From positions 2,287,001 to 2,351,000 of the forward strand of contig NZ_CP092282.1 in NCBI RefSeq assembly GCF_024972775.1: 64,000 nucleotides of DNA, given 5' to 3'. The position numbers and the translations under genes were made by a program. This DNA is from Dehalobacter sp. DCM. Lineage in GTDB: Bacteria; Bacillota; Desulfitobacteriia; Desulfitobacteriales; Syntrophobotulaceae. Under the pieces are notes generated by a model. The model did not search any database. It saw only the letters and a program-made list of their open reading frames with translations, and was not told where the DNA came from. Positions 19,863 through 29,149 of the stretch are shown in pieces. The stretch's first letter is position 1. Every line of letters starts with the position of its first letter.

Positions 19863-21899
19863 CTAGCTCACGATCCGATAATAGACCCGGGCCGTCAAGA
19901 CATAAACGATAGCGTAAATGATTCCGAATACCAGGAGCGTTCCAATGGTGCAGCCGATGAACAGCGGTACATTGGTCAGATTCAACACGGACAGCAGTTT
20001 GGTGACCATTTTGAACGAGGCCAGGATATGGATGCCGGCCATGACAATCGGCAGGGTGAAGACTGTGACCACTTGACTGCGGATCGCTTTTTTCACTTCA
20101 CTGCGGCTTAACCCAACCTTTTGCATGATCTCAAATCGTTCCTTATCATCATACCCTTCCGATATCTGTTTGTAGTAAATAATGAGCACCGTTGCTATCA
20201 GAAAAAGAGCGCCGAGGAACAAACCGAGGAAAAGGAAACCGCCGTACAGGGCATAAAATTCTCCTGTTGCTGCTTGTTTGCTTTCCACATTATCAATGGT
20301 GTTTACTGACTGCAGTCCGCTGTAGCCCTGAGTGTATTCCGGAGGCAGCGTTTTTTTCAGAGCGGATTTTATGGCCACATGACACGCCAGCTTTTGTTCG
20401 TCGCTGCCGTCCAGATCAAAAGCGATGTGGCCTAAAATGGCGCTGGCATTGTCGCCATAGGCGCTTTTTTGATGGGCATAAATCTGATCCAACACACGAT
20501 CATCACTGATAACCATATAATAGCCGGTAACAAGCCATGCCGTATACTGGCCGCTCACCGGGATGCTGTCCAAATGTTCTTTTACACGGTAAGTTTGATC
20601 AAACAGCGTAAACGACTCACTGACGGAATCAACGGGGCTGTAGACCATGACTTCATCCTTAGCCAGCATGACCGGCTTCCCGGTTAGATTGGCGTATTCA
20701 TCGGCCGTAATAAAGCAAAGCATCAGGGCGTCTGAAGCCCCTATTATGTTGTCATTACCGGCCTTAAACCTGTTTCCGTCTTGGAAAGCGGCAAAGGACA
20801 ACGTAGGATAACCGCTTAAATTACTGATCGTACGTCCCTGTTCTTTCGCAATCCCTTGGATTTGTTGCAGCCTGCTTTCTATTTCTCCGTCTGCGGGATT
20901 TCTGAAGTCAACGGCGATATCGGTGGGGAAGCGGTTGGCCAGAAGGTTCTCCATCCCGCTGTAGAGGGAGACTGTCGTCGAGACCATGATCAGGACCATG
21001 GTGGAGAGAATACAGATATTGGCCAGCCCCACCGCGTTTTGTTTCATTCGGTAAATCATACCGGATACGGAAATAAAATGTTTGGTTTGGTAGTAATAGT
21101 GTTTGTTTTTGCGTAACCGTTTCAGCAGGGCGATACTGCCGGCGGTGAACAGGCAATAGGTACCGATGATCACAAGGACCACGGCGATAAAGAACAGGGA
21201 AAGTGCTGACAGTGGATTTTCCGTGACGATAGCGATGGTATAGCCTGCACCCAGCGTCAGTAAGCCGATTATTGTCAGCAGCCATTTGGTTTTGGGCTCG
21301 CGTTCGCCGGTTTGCCCACCGTGCAGCAATTCAATTGGTTTGGCCAATTGGATCTGCATTAGGTTGGATAACAGCGTAGCCAGAAAGATCCCGCAGAATA
21401 AAAGGACTGATTCCTGCAGGGAAGAGAGGCTGACGGAAAATCCCCACACCACGGTAAATCTAAGCAATTTGAATAAGAGAAGAATCATCAGCTTACTGAG
21501 CAGGATACCCAGCCCTAAGCCCACCACGAGACTGATTAGGGTAACGATCAGCGTTTCGAATAAAAGAACCCAGGCAATATGCCGTTTTTCCATTCCCAGA
21601 ATGTTATACAGGCCGATTTCTTTTTTACGGCGTTTCATCAGAAAACTGTTGGTGTAGAACAGAAAGATGGCAGCAAAGATCCCGACGACAATACTCCCGA
21701 AAAACAAGATTGACTTTAAGGAACTGCCCCCGAACATCACATTCAGTCCTTCGTTGGTAGCAATATAGCGCATGATATAAAACATGGCAACAGTGAGCAC
21801 GCAGGTCAGCAGATACGGAAGGTAGAATTTTCCGTTTTTCTCGATGTTAATGAAAGCCAGTTTCGGATAAAAGGTGGATTTACGCATGACGTTCACCAC
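19863..21899 (-). CDS. bceB: Bacitracin-type ABC transporter permease, BceB-like
   Basis: 678 residues with the ten-TM plan of BceB-type permeases, an FtsX domain near the N-terminus (KEIGLYNILGMEKRHI) and a second at the C-terminus. A large extracellular domain of about 200 residues lies between TM7 and TM8 (about 315-520), where peptide antibiotics are sensed. These transporters free lipid II-cycle intermediates from bacitracin-like peptides and also activate the BceS kinase. It overlaps the ATPase gene by 20 bp. Together with the ATPase, kinase and regulator upstream it forms a complete Bce module on the minus strand. Confidence 0.9.
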   Translation of the reverse strand: MVNVMRKSTFYPKLAFINIEKNGKFYLPYLLTCVLTVAMFYIMRYIATNEGLNVMFGGSSLKSILFFGSIVVGIFAAIFLFYTNSFLMKRRKKEIGLYNILGMEKRHIAWVLLFETLIVTLISLVVGLGLGILLSKLMILLLFKLLRFTVVWGFSVSLSSLQESVLLFCGIFLATLLSNLMQIQLAKPIELLHGGQTGEREPKTKWLLTIIGLLTLGAGYTIAIVTENPLSALSLFFIAVVLVIIGTYCLFTAGSIALLKRLRKNKHYYYQTKHFISVSGMIYRMKQNAVGLANICILSTMVLIMVSTTVSLYSGMENLLANRFPTDIAVDFRNPADGEIESRLQQIQGIAKEQGRTISNLSGYPTLSFAAFQDGNRFKAGNDNIIGASDALMLCFITADEYANLTGKPVMLAKDEVMVYSPVDSVSESFTLFDQTYRVKEHLDSIPVSGQYTAWLVTGYYMVISDDRVLDQIYAHQKSAYGDNASAILGHIAFDLDGSDEQKLACHVAIKSALKKTLPPEYTQGYSGLQSVNTIDNVESKQAATGEFYALYGGFLFLGLFLGALFLIATVLIIYYKQISEGYDDKERFEIMQKVGLSRSEVKKAIRSQVVTVFTLPIVMAGIHILASFKMVTKLLSVLNLTNVPLFIGCTIGTLLVFGIIYAIVYVLTARVYYRIVS

Positions 21900-22647
21900 C
21901 AGTAGCTATTAAGGTCAGGGTATCGGAAATTTTCTGATACATCTCCTCATAGGTCTGTGACGCCCGGTAAATCTGATGGTAAACTTCGCCGTCCTTGATG
22001 AATAGGACCCGCTTGGCATGACTGGCGGCTTTCAGACTGTGGGTGACCATCAGAATAGTCTGGCCTTCTTCATTAATATCATTAAAAAGTTGGAGAAGAC
22101 CATCTGTGGCATGCGAGTCCAGCGCGCCGGTCGGCTCATCGGCTAAAATAAGCTGTGGGTTTGTGATCAACGCACGGGCGACGGCCGCACGCTGTTTCTG
22201 CCCGCCGGATACTTCATAGGGATATTTACTTAGAATATCCGCAATATGCAGTTTTCGGGCTATTGGGGTGAGGCGGCGGTGCATCTCTTCAAAGGATTTG
22301 CCGGACAGGACCAACGGCAGAAAAATATTATCTTGCAGGGAAAACGTATCGAGCAAGTTGAAATCCTGGAACACAAAGCCGAGGTTATCCCGGCGAAATG
22401 CAGAGATTTCACTTTCCCTGATTTGTACAGTATTTCTGCCACTCAGCAGTACTTCGCCGCTGGTTGGTTTGTCCAGGGCCGCGATGATATTTAACAGAGT
22501 GGTTTTGCCTGAGCCGGATTCGCCCATGATGGCGACATATTCGCCTTCTTCTACCGAGAACGAGACATTGGTAAGGGCTTGCACCTGGGTACCCCCAAAG
22601 CGCGTCGTGTATATTTTCTTTAAATTGCTGACACGTAATAAAGACAT
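21880..22647 (-). CDS. bceA: Bacitracin-type ABC transporter ATPase, BceA-like
   Basis: A 255-residue ATPase of the LolD/MacB superfamily, BceA branch. Walker A GESGSGKTT (42-50), Q-loop QDFNLLDTF, signature VSGGQKQRAAVARAL, Walker B ILADEPTGALD and switch His in VTHSLKAA are all intact. ATG 22647 has GGAGG eight bases upstream. It powers the BceB permease encoded by the overlapping next gene. The region 125-140 bp upstream contains a candidate BceR operator, so it probably has its own inducible promoter apart from the kinase gene. Confidence 0.9.
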   Translation of the reverse strand: MSLLRVSNLKKIYTTRFGGTQVQALTNVSFSVEEGEYVAIMGESGSGKTTLLNIIAALDKPTSGEVLLSGRNTVQIRESEISAFRRDNLGFVFQDFNLLDTFSLQDNIFLPLVLSGKSFEEMHRRLTPIARKLHIADILSKYPYEVSGGQKQRAAVARALITNPQLILADEPTGALDSHATDGLLQLFNDINEEGQTILMVTHSLKAASHAKRVLFIKDGEVYHQIYRASQTYEEMYQKISDTLTLIATGGERHA

Positions 22648-22771
22648 ATGGTTTCCTCCTTAAAAATCCTGGCGGGAATCTTTGTCCAATTCCCTGGTAC
22701 ATTGTTTATAATTAGCATAACAAAACAGGGAAAAGCCAGCCATCGATTTAGCTTTCATTTCCCCGTGGAAT

Positions 22772-22787
22772 CTTACCGTTTTGTAAG
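22772..22787 (-). promoter_or_regulatory. Candidate response-regulator operator upstream of bceA
   Basis: CTTAC (22772-22776) and GTAAG (22783-22787) form an inverted repeat with a 6-bp spacer about 125 bp before bceA. BceR-type regulators bind short inverted repeats rich in TTAC/GTAA, so this is a reasonable target, but the match is by eye. Confidence 0.4.
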
Positions 22788-22825
22788 GTTAAAATCCGTA
22801 ACAGAAAAACACTATTTCGAAATAT

Positions 22826-22855
22826 GAAGAATTTCCAAGCGCTTGGAAATTCTTC
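22826..22855. repeat. Perfect 30-bp palindrome between bceS and bceA
   Basis: Arms 22826-22840 and 22841-22855 (GAAGAATTTCCAAGC and its complement) are perfect, with no loop. It starts 22 bp after the bceS stop on the minus strand. There is no T tract, so it is either a Rho-independent-like stop of weak kind, an RNA-processing hairpin, or a protein site. Confidence 0.7.
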
Positions 22856-22876
22856 GATCATTGAAATAACTATCGG

Positions 22877-23887
22877 TCAGCGCATCGGGATACTATCCAG
22901 CTGGATCATGACACAGGTGCCCTGACCCACCGTTGATTCAATCGTGATCGTATGACCCAGTTTGGTAAGGATGCGCCGGCAGAGATAGAGTCCGATCCCC
23001 GTGGATTTTTTGTCTTCCCGGCCGTTGTAGCCGGTAAAACCTTTGTCGAAGACCCGGGGCAGATCCTCCGGCTTGATCCCGATGCCGGTGTCCTGAATCG
23101 TCAGGGTTTGACCGTGGGTGGAGATGGTTATTTTTCCTTGATGAGTATATTTAAGGCTGTTGGAAAGGAGCTGTTCCAGAACAAAAACCAACCACTTTTC
23201 ATCGGTGAGAACGGAAACGCCGCTCTCCTGAAAATCAAGGGGAATCTTCTTTAAGATGAATAGTTTCGCATAACGGCGTACCGCTTGGCGGACAATGGCG
23301 TCAAGGTCATAGCGTTTAAGCAGAAAGTCTGTGGAATCGCTGTCCAGCCGCAAATAATGCAGGACCATCTCCACATACTGCTCGATTTTGAACAATTCCA
23401 TTGCAAGTTCAGCATGGAAGGGATGTTCTCCGGACTGCAGCAGCAACTGCATCGCCGCGATAGGTGTCTTAATCTGATGGGCCCAGAGCGTATAGTAATC
23501 GATCAAATCGCTCTTCGTCTTGTCGGCGAGGGAAATTTGCAGGATATGATTGGTGTGGTTTGCTTTCAGCAGCATTTGGTAATCCGTTTCAACTAAATCC
23601 CGGGGGTCAGGCAGGCCATCCACGCTGAAATGAAGAGAATTCAGCATAGCCAACAGGACTTTATGCCGTTTGATATAGCGGAGAAAGCCTATTCCGCCGA
23701 AAATGAGAGCGAGAAAAATAACCAGCAGCGCGGCATAGATGAAGGCTTCTGCCGGCATGGCATAAAGATAGAATATAACGGCAAAAACCGCCAAGAAGGA
23801 TAGAAAGAAAACAATAGTCCGACGATGGCGGTTGATGTATTGGAATAGAATGTGAGTCTTTTTTTGAAGTTTAGTTCGTTCAGGCAT
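22877..23887 (-). CDS. bceS: Intramembrane-sensing histidine kinase, BceS-like
   Basis: 336 residues from ATG 23887 (GGAG five bases upstream; an upstream GTG/ATG would run into the neighbouring repeat). Two TMs (about 24-44 and 49-69) are joined by only a few residues, the hallmark of intramembrane-sensing kinases that take their signal from the transporter. HisKA holds H137 in WAHQIKTPIAAM. HATPase motifs are intact: LEQLLSNSLKYT, DTGIGI and STGIGLYLC. It phosphorylates the regulator encoded just upstream. Copy B of the palindromic repeat lies between the two genes. Confidence 0.9.
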   Translation of the reverse strand: MPERTKLQKKTHILFQYINRHRRTIVFFLSFLAVFAVIFYLYAMPAEAFIYAALLVIFLALIFGGIGFLRYIKRHKVLLAMLNSLHFSVDGLPDPRDLVETDYQMLLKANHTNHILQISLADKTKSDLIDYYTLWAHQIKTPIAAMQLLLQSGEHPFHAELAMELFKIEQYVEMVLHYLRLDSDSTDFLLKRYDLDAIVRQAVRRYAKLFILKKIPLDFQESGVSVLTDEKWLVFVLEQLLSNSLKYTHQGKITISTHGQTLTIQDTGIGIKPEDLPRVFDKGFTGYNGREDKKSTGIGLYLCRRILTKLGHTITIESTVGQGTCVMIQLDSIPMR

Positions 23888-23934
23888 AATGACTCCGTCC
23901 GTCGCAATAATCGGATTCTTGGTTATTAGGGTCC

Positions 23935-24101
23935 GGTCTGCGCACCACATTCCGCTTTCGGCTCTTGCGCTATCCGTGGATTTGTATTAAGGAAGTTAAA
24001 ATTCTTTTGCCCTCCTTGGCGAGTTTTAACTTAGGTCCATCCATGGACCGTTGCGCTCCGCAATCCTGCTCCGCTTGCGCTGGAAGTGTGGCGCACAGAC
24101 C
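23935..24101 (+). repeat. Palindromic intergenic repeat, copy B
   Basis: A 167-bp element with ends GGTCTGCGCACCACATTCCG and, inverted, GTGTGGCGCACAGACC. Inside it has its own stem AAGTTAAAATTC...GAGTTTTAACTT, shared with copy F, and the CTCCGCTTGCG block of the family. It sits between bceR and bceS. No coding potential or transposase. Confidence 0.8.
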
Positions 24102-24147
24102 GAGCTATGGAGTTGAATGTCCTGTTATTTAGAGAACGTTGTACTAG

Positions 24148-24819
24148 TTAGGGTATAAGGTACCCAATCCCTTTTTTGGTTTGAATAAAGTCAATTAACC
24201 CGACCGCTTCCAGTTTTTTTCGTAACCGGGTCATATTGACAGTCAGCGTATTCTCGTCGACATAACTGTCGGTTTCCCAGAGACGCAGCATTATGGTATC
24301 CCGGCTCACCGTATTGCTCTTATTTTCCATTAAGACCTGGAGGATTTTATAGTCATTTTTCGTCAAGTCGACTTTTTCTCCGGAATAGGTCAGGGTGGCA
24401 TCATTTAAGTTAAGTACCGCACCGCGATGAGCCAGAAGGTGGCTCTGTCCGGAAAAATCATAGGTACGGCGGAGCAACGCCTGCAATTTGGCGGTCAGAA
24501 CATTCAGATCAAAGGGTTTAGCGATGAAGTCGTCACCGCCCATATTCATCGCCATGACGATATTCATGTTATCCGAGGACGATGAGATAAAGATTATGGG
24601 AACTTTAGAGATTTTTCTTATTTCAGTGCACCAGTAATAACCGTTGTATAACGGCAAAGAAATATCCAACAGAACCAGGTGCGGATTAAAACTTAAAAAG
24701 AGCGAGAGGACATCATTAAAGTCCTCGGCATAAACCGCTTCACAGCCCCATGTTTCAATATGGTGTTTGATTGATCTGGCAATGATTCCGTCATCTTCAA
24801 CAATGAGGATTTTATGCAC
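24148..24819 (-). CDS. bceR: OmpR-family response regulator, BceR-like
   Basis: 223 residues: a receiver domain (1-115) with acidic pocket E8-D9-D10, phospho-acceptor D52 in LLDISLP, and Lys in AKPFD; then an OmpR-type winged helix (about 130-223) ending in RLRKKLEAVGLIDFIQTKKGIGYLIP. It should be phosphorylated by the BceS-like kinase and activate bceAB. The two proteins are encoded in the same direction but separated by 260 bp that hold repeat copy B, so cotranscription must pass through that structure. Confidence 0.9.
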   Translation of the reverse strand: MHKILIVEDDGIIARSIKHHIETWGCEAVYAEDFNDVLSLFLSFNPHLVLLDISLPLYNGYYWCTEIRKISKVPIIFISSSSDNMNIVMAMNMGGDDFIAKPFDLNVLTAKLQALLRRTYDFSGQSHLLAHRGAVLNLNDATLTYSGEKVDLTKNDYKILQVLMENKSNTVSRDTIMLRLWETDSYVDENTLTVNMTRLRKKLEAVGLIDFIQTKKGIGYLIP

Positions 24820-25381
24820 CTATAATCACCTGCGCCTTGCTTGATGCGATCTAGTGCAACATTCTCTAAGTAAATAGGATAGTATGCAAAAAAAAGTGTC
24901 TAGGGATGGTCTGAGTGCCACAATTCCGCTTTCGGCAGCAAAAAGGCCCGATAAGGCCTTTTTGCGCCATCCATGGCTTCGCCGCTCCTACACCCTCCAT
25001 GGTGTCCGCGACATTAGGCCATCCGTGGCCGTCACAGTCGCGCTTCGCAGTCGAATGTTTTGTCATCCGTGACACATTCGACATTAGGCACCTCCTGTGC
25101 CGTCATCCATGCTTCGCTTGACGCCGGAACTTGTGGCACCCAGACTGATTTTAAGATTTGAGCTGGTTTCTATGTGTTTTTTTAAGTTGTTATTTCAGGA
25201 ACGTAATATAAGTATACCATGACGTAAATTCGAGCAGCAAGATACAGCATCACCCTAGCTTGGGATGAAATCAATTGCGGTGCAAGTCACATCCGTATGA
25301 AATTATTATAAACAGCGCTGCAATAATGTGGTATCATGATGCTGAAGTCACGATTTTTATCATTAAAAGGGGACTCACCCG
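24820..25381. other. Divergent intergenic region, bceR / hydrolase
   Basis: Most of this 562-bp gap is repeat copy C (24908-25145). From 25146 to 25381 it holds AT-rich DNA and a likely rightward -10 (TATCAT, near 25333) for the hydrolase gene, whose ribosome site is AAAAGGGGA. No ORF of its own is seen. Confidence 0.5.
24908..25145 (+). repeat. Palindromic intergenic repeat, copy C (longest)
   Basis: A 238-bp element. Its left end reads GGTCTGAGTGCCACAATTCCG; its right end is the inverted GGAACTTGTGGCACCCAGAC. The internal blocks CCATCCATGG..., CACCCTCCATGGTG and CATTAGGCCATCCGTGG recur in copies D and E. A private stem AAAAAGGCC...GGCCTTTTT replaces the stem of copies B and F. An internal near-duplication around 25040-25090 explains the extra length. 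Confidence 0.8.
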
Positions 25382-26311
25382 ATGGAAAAGATGAGCGGTT
25401 TCTTGACCCTGCCGGATTCTAATTTTAGTCTGTTTATGCGTCGCTGGATCCCAAAAGATGCCCCAGTTATAGGAATTGTCTTAATCATTCACGGGATTGC
25501 GGAGCACTCACGGCGTTATGCACCCTTTGCCGAAAGATTAACAGAAGCAGGCTATGTCGTTTATGCCTATGACCAGCGAGGGCATGGGAAAACCATTCAA
25601 AAGCCGGAAGACCAAGGCGATATCGGCAAAGACGGCTGGAAACTGTTGTCACAGGACGTTCATGGTATGATCACGGTTATCCAAGGGGACTATGCCGATC
25701 TGCCATTATTTATCTTCAGTCACAGTTTAGGAACACTTGTTACCCAGAGTTATCTGTCTGCCTATCGCGATCAGCAGGAGATCGCCGGAGTCATTCTATC
25801 CGGTCCTGTGGGAGAAGCCAAACCGAGGCTTATTTTTGGCAGGTTCCTGTCGCGGGTGCTGACACTTCTCAAGGGAAAACAGAGCAAAAGCAAGCTGCTG
25901 CAAACGATGTCCTTCCAGAATTTTAACGCCAAGTGCGCCGAGCAGCGAACGACATATGACTGGCTGACACGGGATACAACCATCGTTGACAGTTATATTC
26001 AGGACGAATGCTGCGGACATGCGTGTACAACCTGGTTTTACCATGAATTAGCCGTTGCCGTCATGATGTCCCAAAGTCAGAGCAAGGCTGAGCAAATCCC
26101 GAAAGATATCCCCGTACTGATATTTTCCGGCAGTATGGATCCTGTCACCCAATACGGGCGAGTTGCCGAGAATTTAAACCGGCGCTATCGTGAAGCGGGA
26201 ATCAAAGACGTCACGCTGCGCATCTACGCTGAAGGCAGACACGAATCCATTAATGAGATCAACAGAGACGAGGTCATCGCCGACATCATCGGCTGGCTGG
26301 ATTCCAAATAA
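25382..26311 (+). CDS. Alpha/beta hydrolase, monoacylglycerol-lipase-like
   Basis: A 309-residue serine hydrolase of the Hydrolase_4 (lysophospholipase/monoglyceride lipase) type. The oxyanion region is HGIAEHSRRY (37-46) and the triad is S115 (SHSLG), D253 (SMDPVT) and H287 (GRHESINE). A cap region with several Cys lies between about 150 and 230. There is no signal peptide, so it acts in the cytosol, probably on monoacylglycerols or lysophospholipids; the substrate is not certain. ATG 25382 follows AAGGGGA. The 5'-nucleotidase gene begins 40 bp later, so the two may be cotranscribed. Confidence 0.8.
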   Translation: MEKMSGFLTLPDSNFSLFMRRWIPKDAPVIGIVLIIHGIAEHSRRYAPFAERLTEAGYVVYAYDQRGHGKTIQKPEDQGDIGKDGWKLLSQDVHGMITVIQGDYADLPLFIFSHSLGTLVTQSYLSAYRDQQEIAGVILSGPVGEAKPRLIFGRFLSRVLTLLKGKQSKSKLLQTMSFQNFNAKCAEQRTTYDWLTRDTTIVDSYIQDECCGHACTTWFYHELAVAVMMSQSQSKAEQIPKDIPVLIFSGSMDPVTQYGRVAENLNRRYREAGIKDVTLRIYAEGRHESINEINRDEVIADIIGWLDSK

Positions 26312-26351
26312 AAATAAATTTAGCGTGGAGTAAGTGAAGAGAGGTTATGCT

Positions 26352-28337
26352 ATGAGAATTACGTTGAAAACACTGGTAACTGCCGTGCTGGTATGTTCAC
26401 TTTTACTTTTATCCGTAAATACCCCTCCGGTGGTCGCTGAAGGAGATACAAACCCGGCAGATTCAAACAGCCTGACGATCCTGTTTACAAACGACCTCCA
26501 CGACCATTTGCTTCCGGTCAAAGCAGAGATCAACCATGTTGTCACGGAATCAGGCGGATTTGCACGTCTGCAGAGTGCCATTTTGGCCGAAAGAGCGAAA
26601 GATTCCAATACGTTGCTGGTTGACGGCGGTGATTATTCGATGGGAACACCGTTTCAAACCATATTCCGCAGCGATTCGCCGGAATTAAAGATCATGGGAA
26701 TGATGGGGTATGATGCCGTTACATTTGGCAATCACGAATACGATTACCGCGCGGCCGGACTGGCCGATAGCCTGACCGTGGCTGCCGCTGCAGCAAAGGA
26801 AAACGGCAGTCGGTTGCCACAAATCGTCCAGGCGAATGTCACCTTTCCCAAGGACGCCAGCGGCCAGCTATCACCATCGTTGCAGGCGTTAGCCCAGGCT
26901 TATCAGGAATACGGGGTTAAAGAGTATACCATCATCGAGAAAAAATGTACGAAAATCGGTATTTTCGGCATCATGGGGATCGACTCGGCTTCCAATGCGC
27001 CTAAGTCGGAGGTCGTGTTTACCGATCCCATCGACAATGCACAGCGTATCGTTAAGGTATTAAAGGAGCAGGAGAAAGTTGATGTGATCGTCTGTTTATC
27101 CCACTCCGGTACATGGCCGGATAAAGCCGAATCCGAAGATGAGATTCTGGCAGAGAAAGTCCCGGATATTAATGTGATCATCAGTGCGCATACCCATACG
27201 AAGCTAGTAGAGCCGATCATTGTCGGGAAAACGATCATCGGTTCGGTTGAAGACAGTGCCAAATATTTGGGTGTGTTAAAACTAACCAAGGACAGCAATG
27301 CCAACTGGGCGCTTCAGAGTTATCGGCTGCAGCAAATCAATAACAGTTTGCCGGACGATAAAACCATCGCCGCTGTCGTCGCGCAGTATAAGCAGGCTGT
27401 TCAATCCGCGTTCTTTGACCAATTCAACCTCGATCAAGACGCCATTCTCGCGATGTCCCCCTATAATTTCCATAAGGTCAATGATATTCTCGATCATCAT
27501 CACGAAGATACCCTTGGTAATTTGATTTCTGATTCCTATATTTATGCCGTAAAAAAAGCGGAAGGGGATGCGTATATTCCTGTTACCATGGCGGTTGTTC
27601 CAGCCGGTACGATACGCAGCACCTTTTATCAGGGGAATATCACAGCAGCCGATGCTTTCAGTGTCAGTTCGCTGGGCATCGGCCCGGATAACATCCCGGG
27701 TTACCCCTTAATCTCGATTTACTTAACCGGAAAGGAACTGAAAACAGTCTGTGAAGTAGACGCCTCCATTGCGCCGATGATGAAGGAAGCACAGCTGTTT
27801 TTGTCCGGTGTAAACTTTACGTTTAATCCCCATCGAATGATCTTCAATAAGGTCACGGCGGTGACATTGCAGACAGATGGCGGGTTGACTGAGATTGATG
27901 ATACGAAACTTTATCGCGTGATTGCCGGTTTGTATTCCGCGCAGATGCTTTCCGTGGTCGGAGATAAATCCCACGGAGTGTTATCGCTGATCCCTAAAAC
28001 CGAGGCGGGGACGCCGATTACGGATTTTGAAGCTCAAATCATTAAAGACACTGCCAATGGGATGGAAGTCAAAGAGTGGCAGGCAATTGCCCAATATCTG
28101 CAGTCTTTTCCCAAAGTGAACGGTACGGCCCAAATTCCATCCGAATACAGTGACGCCCAAGGCCGAAAAGTTATTGATGACTCCACAAATATCGTGTCCT
28201 TGGTCAAAAATCCAAATAAGATTACGCTGGCTGTATTTGCGGTGGTAATTATCCTGGCTGCCCTTATCTGTTTTATCATATCCCGTATAGTGATACACCA
28301 AAGAAGAAAGAGTAAACGTATACAGAATTCGAACTGA
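26352..28337 (+). CDS. Secreted 5'-nucleotidase / UDP-sugar hydrolase family, membrane-anchored
   Basis: 661 residues from ATG 26352 (AGAGAGG seven bases upstream; GTG 26334 in frame is an alternative). Signal peptide about 1-28. Metallophosphatase domain (about 38-310) with FTNDLHDH, GGDYSMGTP, GNHEYD, and SHSGTWPD plus AHTHTK metal ligands. 5_nucleotid_C domain about 345-580, and a C-terminal TM (about 628-650) followed by a basic tail that keeps it on the outer face of the membrane. It would dephosphorylate external nucleotides to nucleosides. That fits the BMP-type nucleoside importer and Xpt encoded just downstream. Confidence 0.85.
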   Translation: MRITLKTLVTAVLVCSLLLLSVNTPPVVAEGDTNPADSNSLTILFTNDLHDHLLPVKAEINHVVTESGGFARLQSAILAERAKDSNTLLVDGGDYSMGTPFQTIFRSDSPELKIMGMMGYDAVTFGNHEYDYRAAGLADSLTVAAAAAKENGSRLPQIVQANVTFPKDASGQLSPSLQALAQAYQEYGVKEYTIIEKKCTKIGIFGIMGIDSASNAPKSEVVFTDPIDNAQRIVKVLKEQEKVDVIVCLSHSGTWPDKAESEDEILAEKVPDINVIISAHTHTKLVEPIIVGKTIIGSVEDSAKYLGVLKLTKDSNANWALQSYRLQQINNSLPDDKTIAAVVAQYKQAVQSAFFDQFNLDQDAILAMSPYNFHKVNDILDHHHEDTLGNLISDSYIYAVKKAEGDAYIPVTMAVVPAGTIRSTFYQGNITAADAFSVSSLGIGPDNIPGYPLISIYLTGKELKTVCEVDASIAPMMKEAQLFLSGVNFTFNPHRMIFNKVTAVTLQTDGGLTEIDDTKLYRVIAGLYSAQMLSVVGDKSHGVLSLIPKTEAGTPITDFEAQIIKDTANGMEVKEWQAIAQYLQSFPKVNGTAQIPSEYSDAQGRKVIDDSTNIVSLVKNPNKITLAVFAVVIILAALICFIISRIVIHQRRKSKRIQNSN

Positions 28338-28474
28338 TGAGTTCGACCCAAAAATACATCAAGTGATAAAATGTTTAAATTTACGACTAAAACTCAAAAT
28401 TATTGCAAGACAAAATAAGTTTGGAATATTATAATATATACTGCGCGTACCGACTAATTCCGGAGGAGAAACAA

Positions 28475-29041
28475 GTGCACGATCTAAAGGAAAAGATTAT
28501 GACAGAAGGCAAAGTATATCGCGATATGCTTAAAGTAGATAGTTTTCTTAATCACCAGATTGATGTGGAACTATTTAACACCATGGGTAAGGAATTTCAT
28601 CACCGTTTTGCAGCAAAAAATATAACAAAAATATTAACAATTGAGGTATCCGGTATCGCCATTGCCTGTATGACCGCTCAATACTTCCATGTGCCGGTGG
28701 TCTATGCCAAGAAAATGCAAGCCGCCAATCTGGATGCGGATACATATCAAAGCAGGGTAGATTCGTTTACCAAAGGCATTGACTATACCATCCGGGTGGA
28801 CAAGCAGTATCTTCATCAAATCGACCGTATTCTGATCATCGATGACTTTTTATCAAAGGGTAATGCCGTCTTGGGACTCAAGGAAATTATCGATCAGGCC
28901 GGAGCCGAGTTAATGGGTGTCGGCATTGTTATCGAGAAAGAATTCCTTGGTGGCGGACAGATCCTCAGAGAACAGGGGATCGACGTCCAGTCCCTCGCAG
29001 CAGTTCGCTCCATGGAGGGCGGGAAAATCATCTTCGCCTAG
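28475..29041 (+). CDS. xpt: Xanthine phosphoribosyltransferase
   Basis: A 188-residue type I phosphoribosyltransferase; converts xanthine and PRPP to XMP. Family signature: MTEGKV, LKVDSFLNHQIDV near the N-terminus and the PRPP loop RILIIDDFLSKGNA. GTG 28475 is preferred because GGAGGAGA lies seven bases upstream and it matches the usual N-terminus; an in-frame start at 28403 would add 24 atypical residues. No purine riboswitch fold is evident in the 137-bp leader, unlike many clostridial xpt genes. It belongs functionally with the nucleotidase before it and the nucleoside importer after it. Confidence 0.9.
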   Translation: MHDLKEKIMTEGKVYRDMLKVDSFLNHQIDVELFNTMGKEFHHRFAAKNITKILTIEVSGIAIACMTAQYFHVPVVYAKKMQAANLDADTYQSRVDSFTKGIDYTIRVDKQYLHQIDRILIIDDFLSKGNAVLGLKEIIDQAGAELMGVGIVIEKEFLGGGQILREQGIDVQSLAAVRSMEGGKIIFA

Positions 29042-29149
29042 GTCAAGCATCTTCCATCCTAGTGTTACAAGCAAAATGCTTATTTGGCATTACTACGATA
29101 TATCATACTGTAAAGTATATATATAATTATTACATAGGAGGAAAAACAC

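Noticed and set aside
28338-28474. Possible purine riboswitch in front of xpt
   Set aside because: I looked for the conserved junction and loop sequences of the guanine aptamer and did not find them; only an AT-rich leader is visible.
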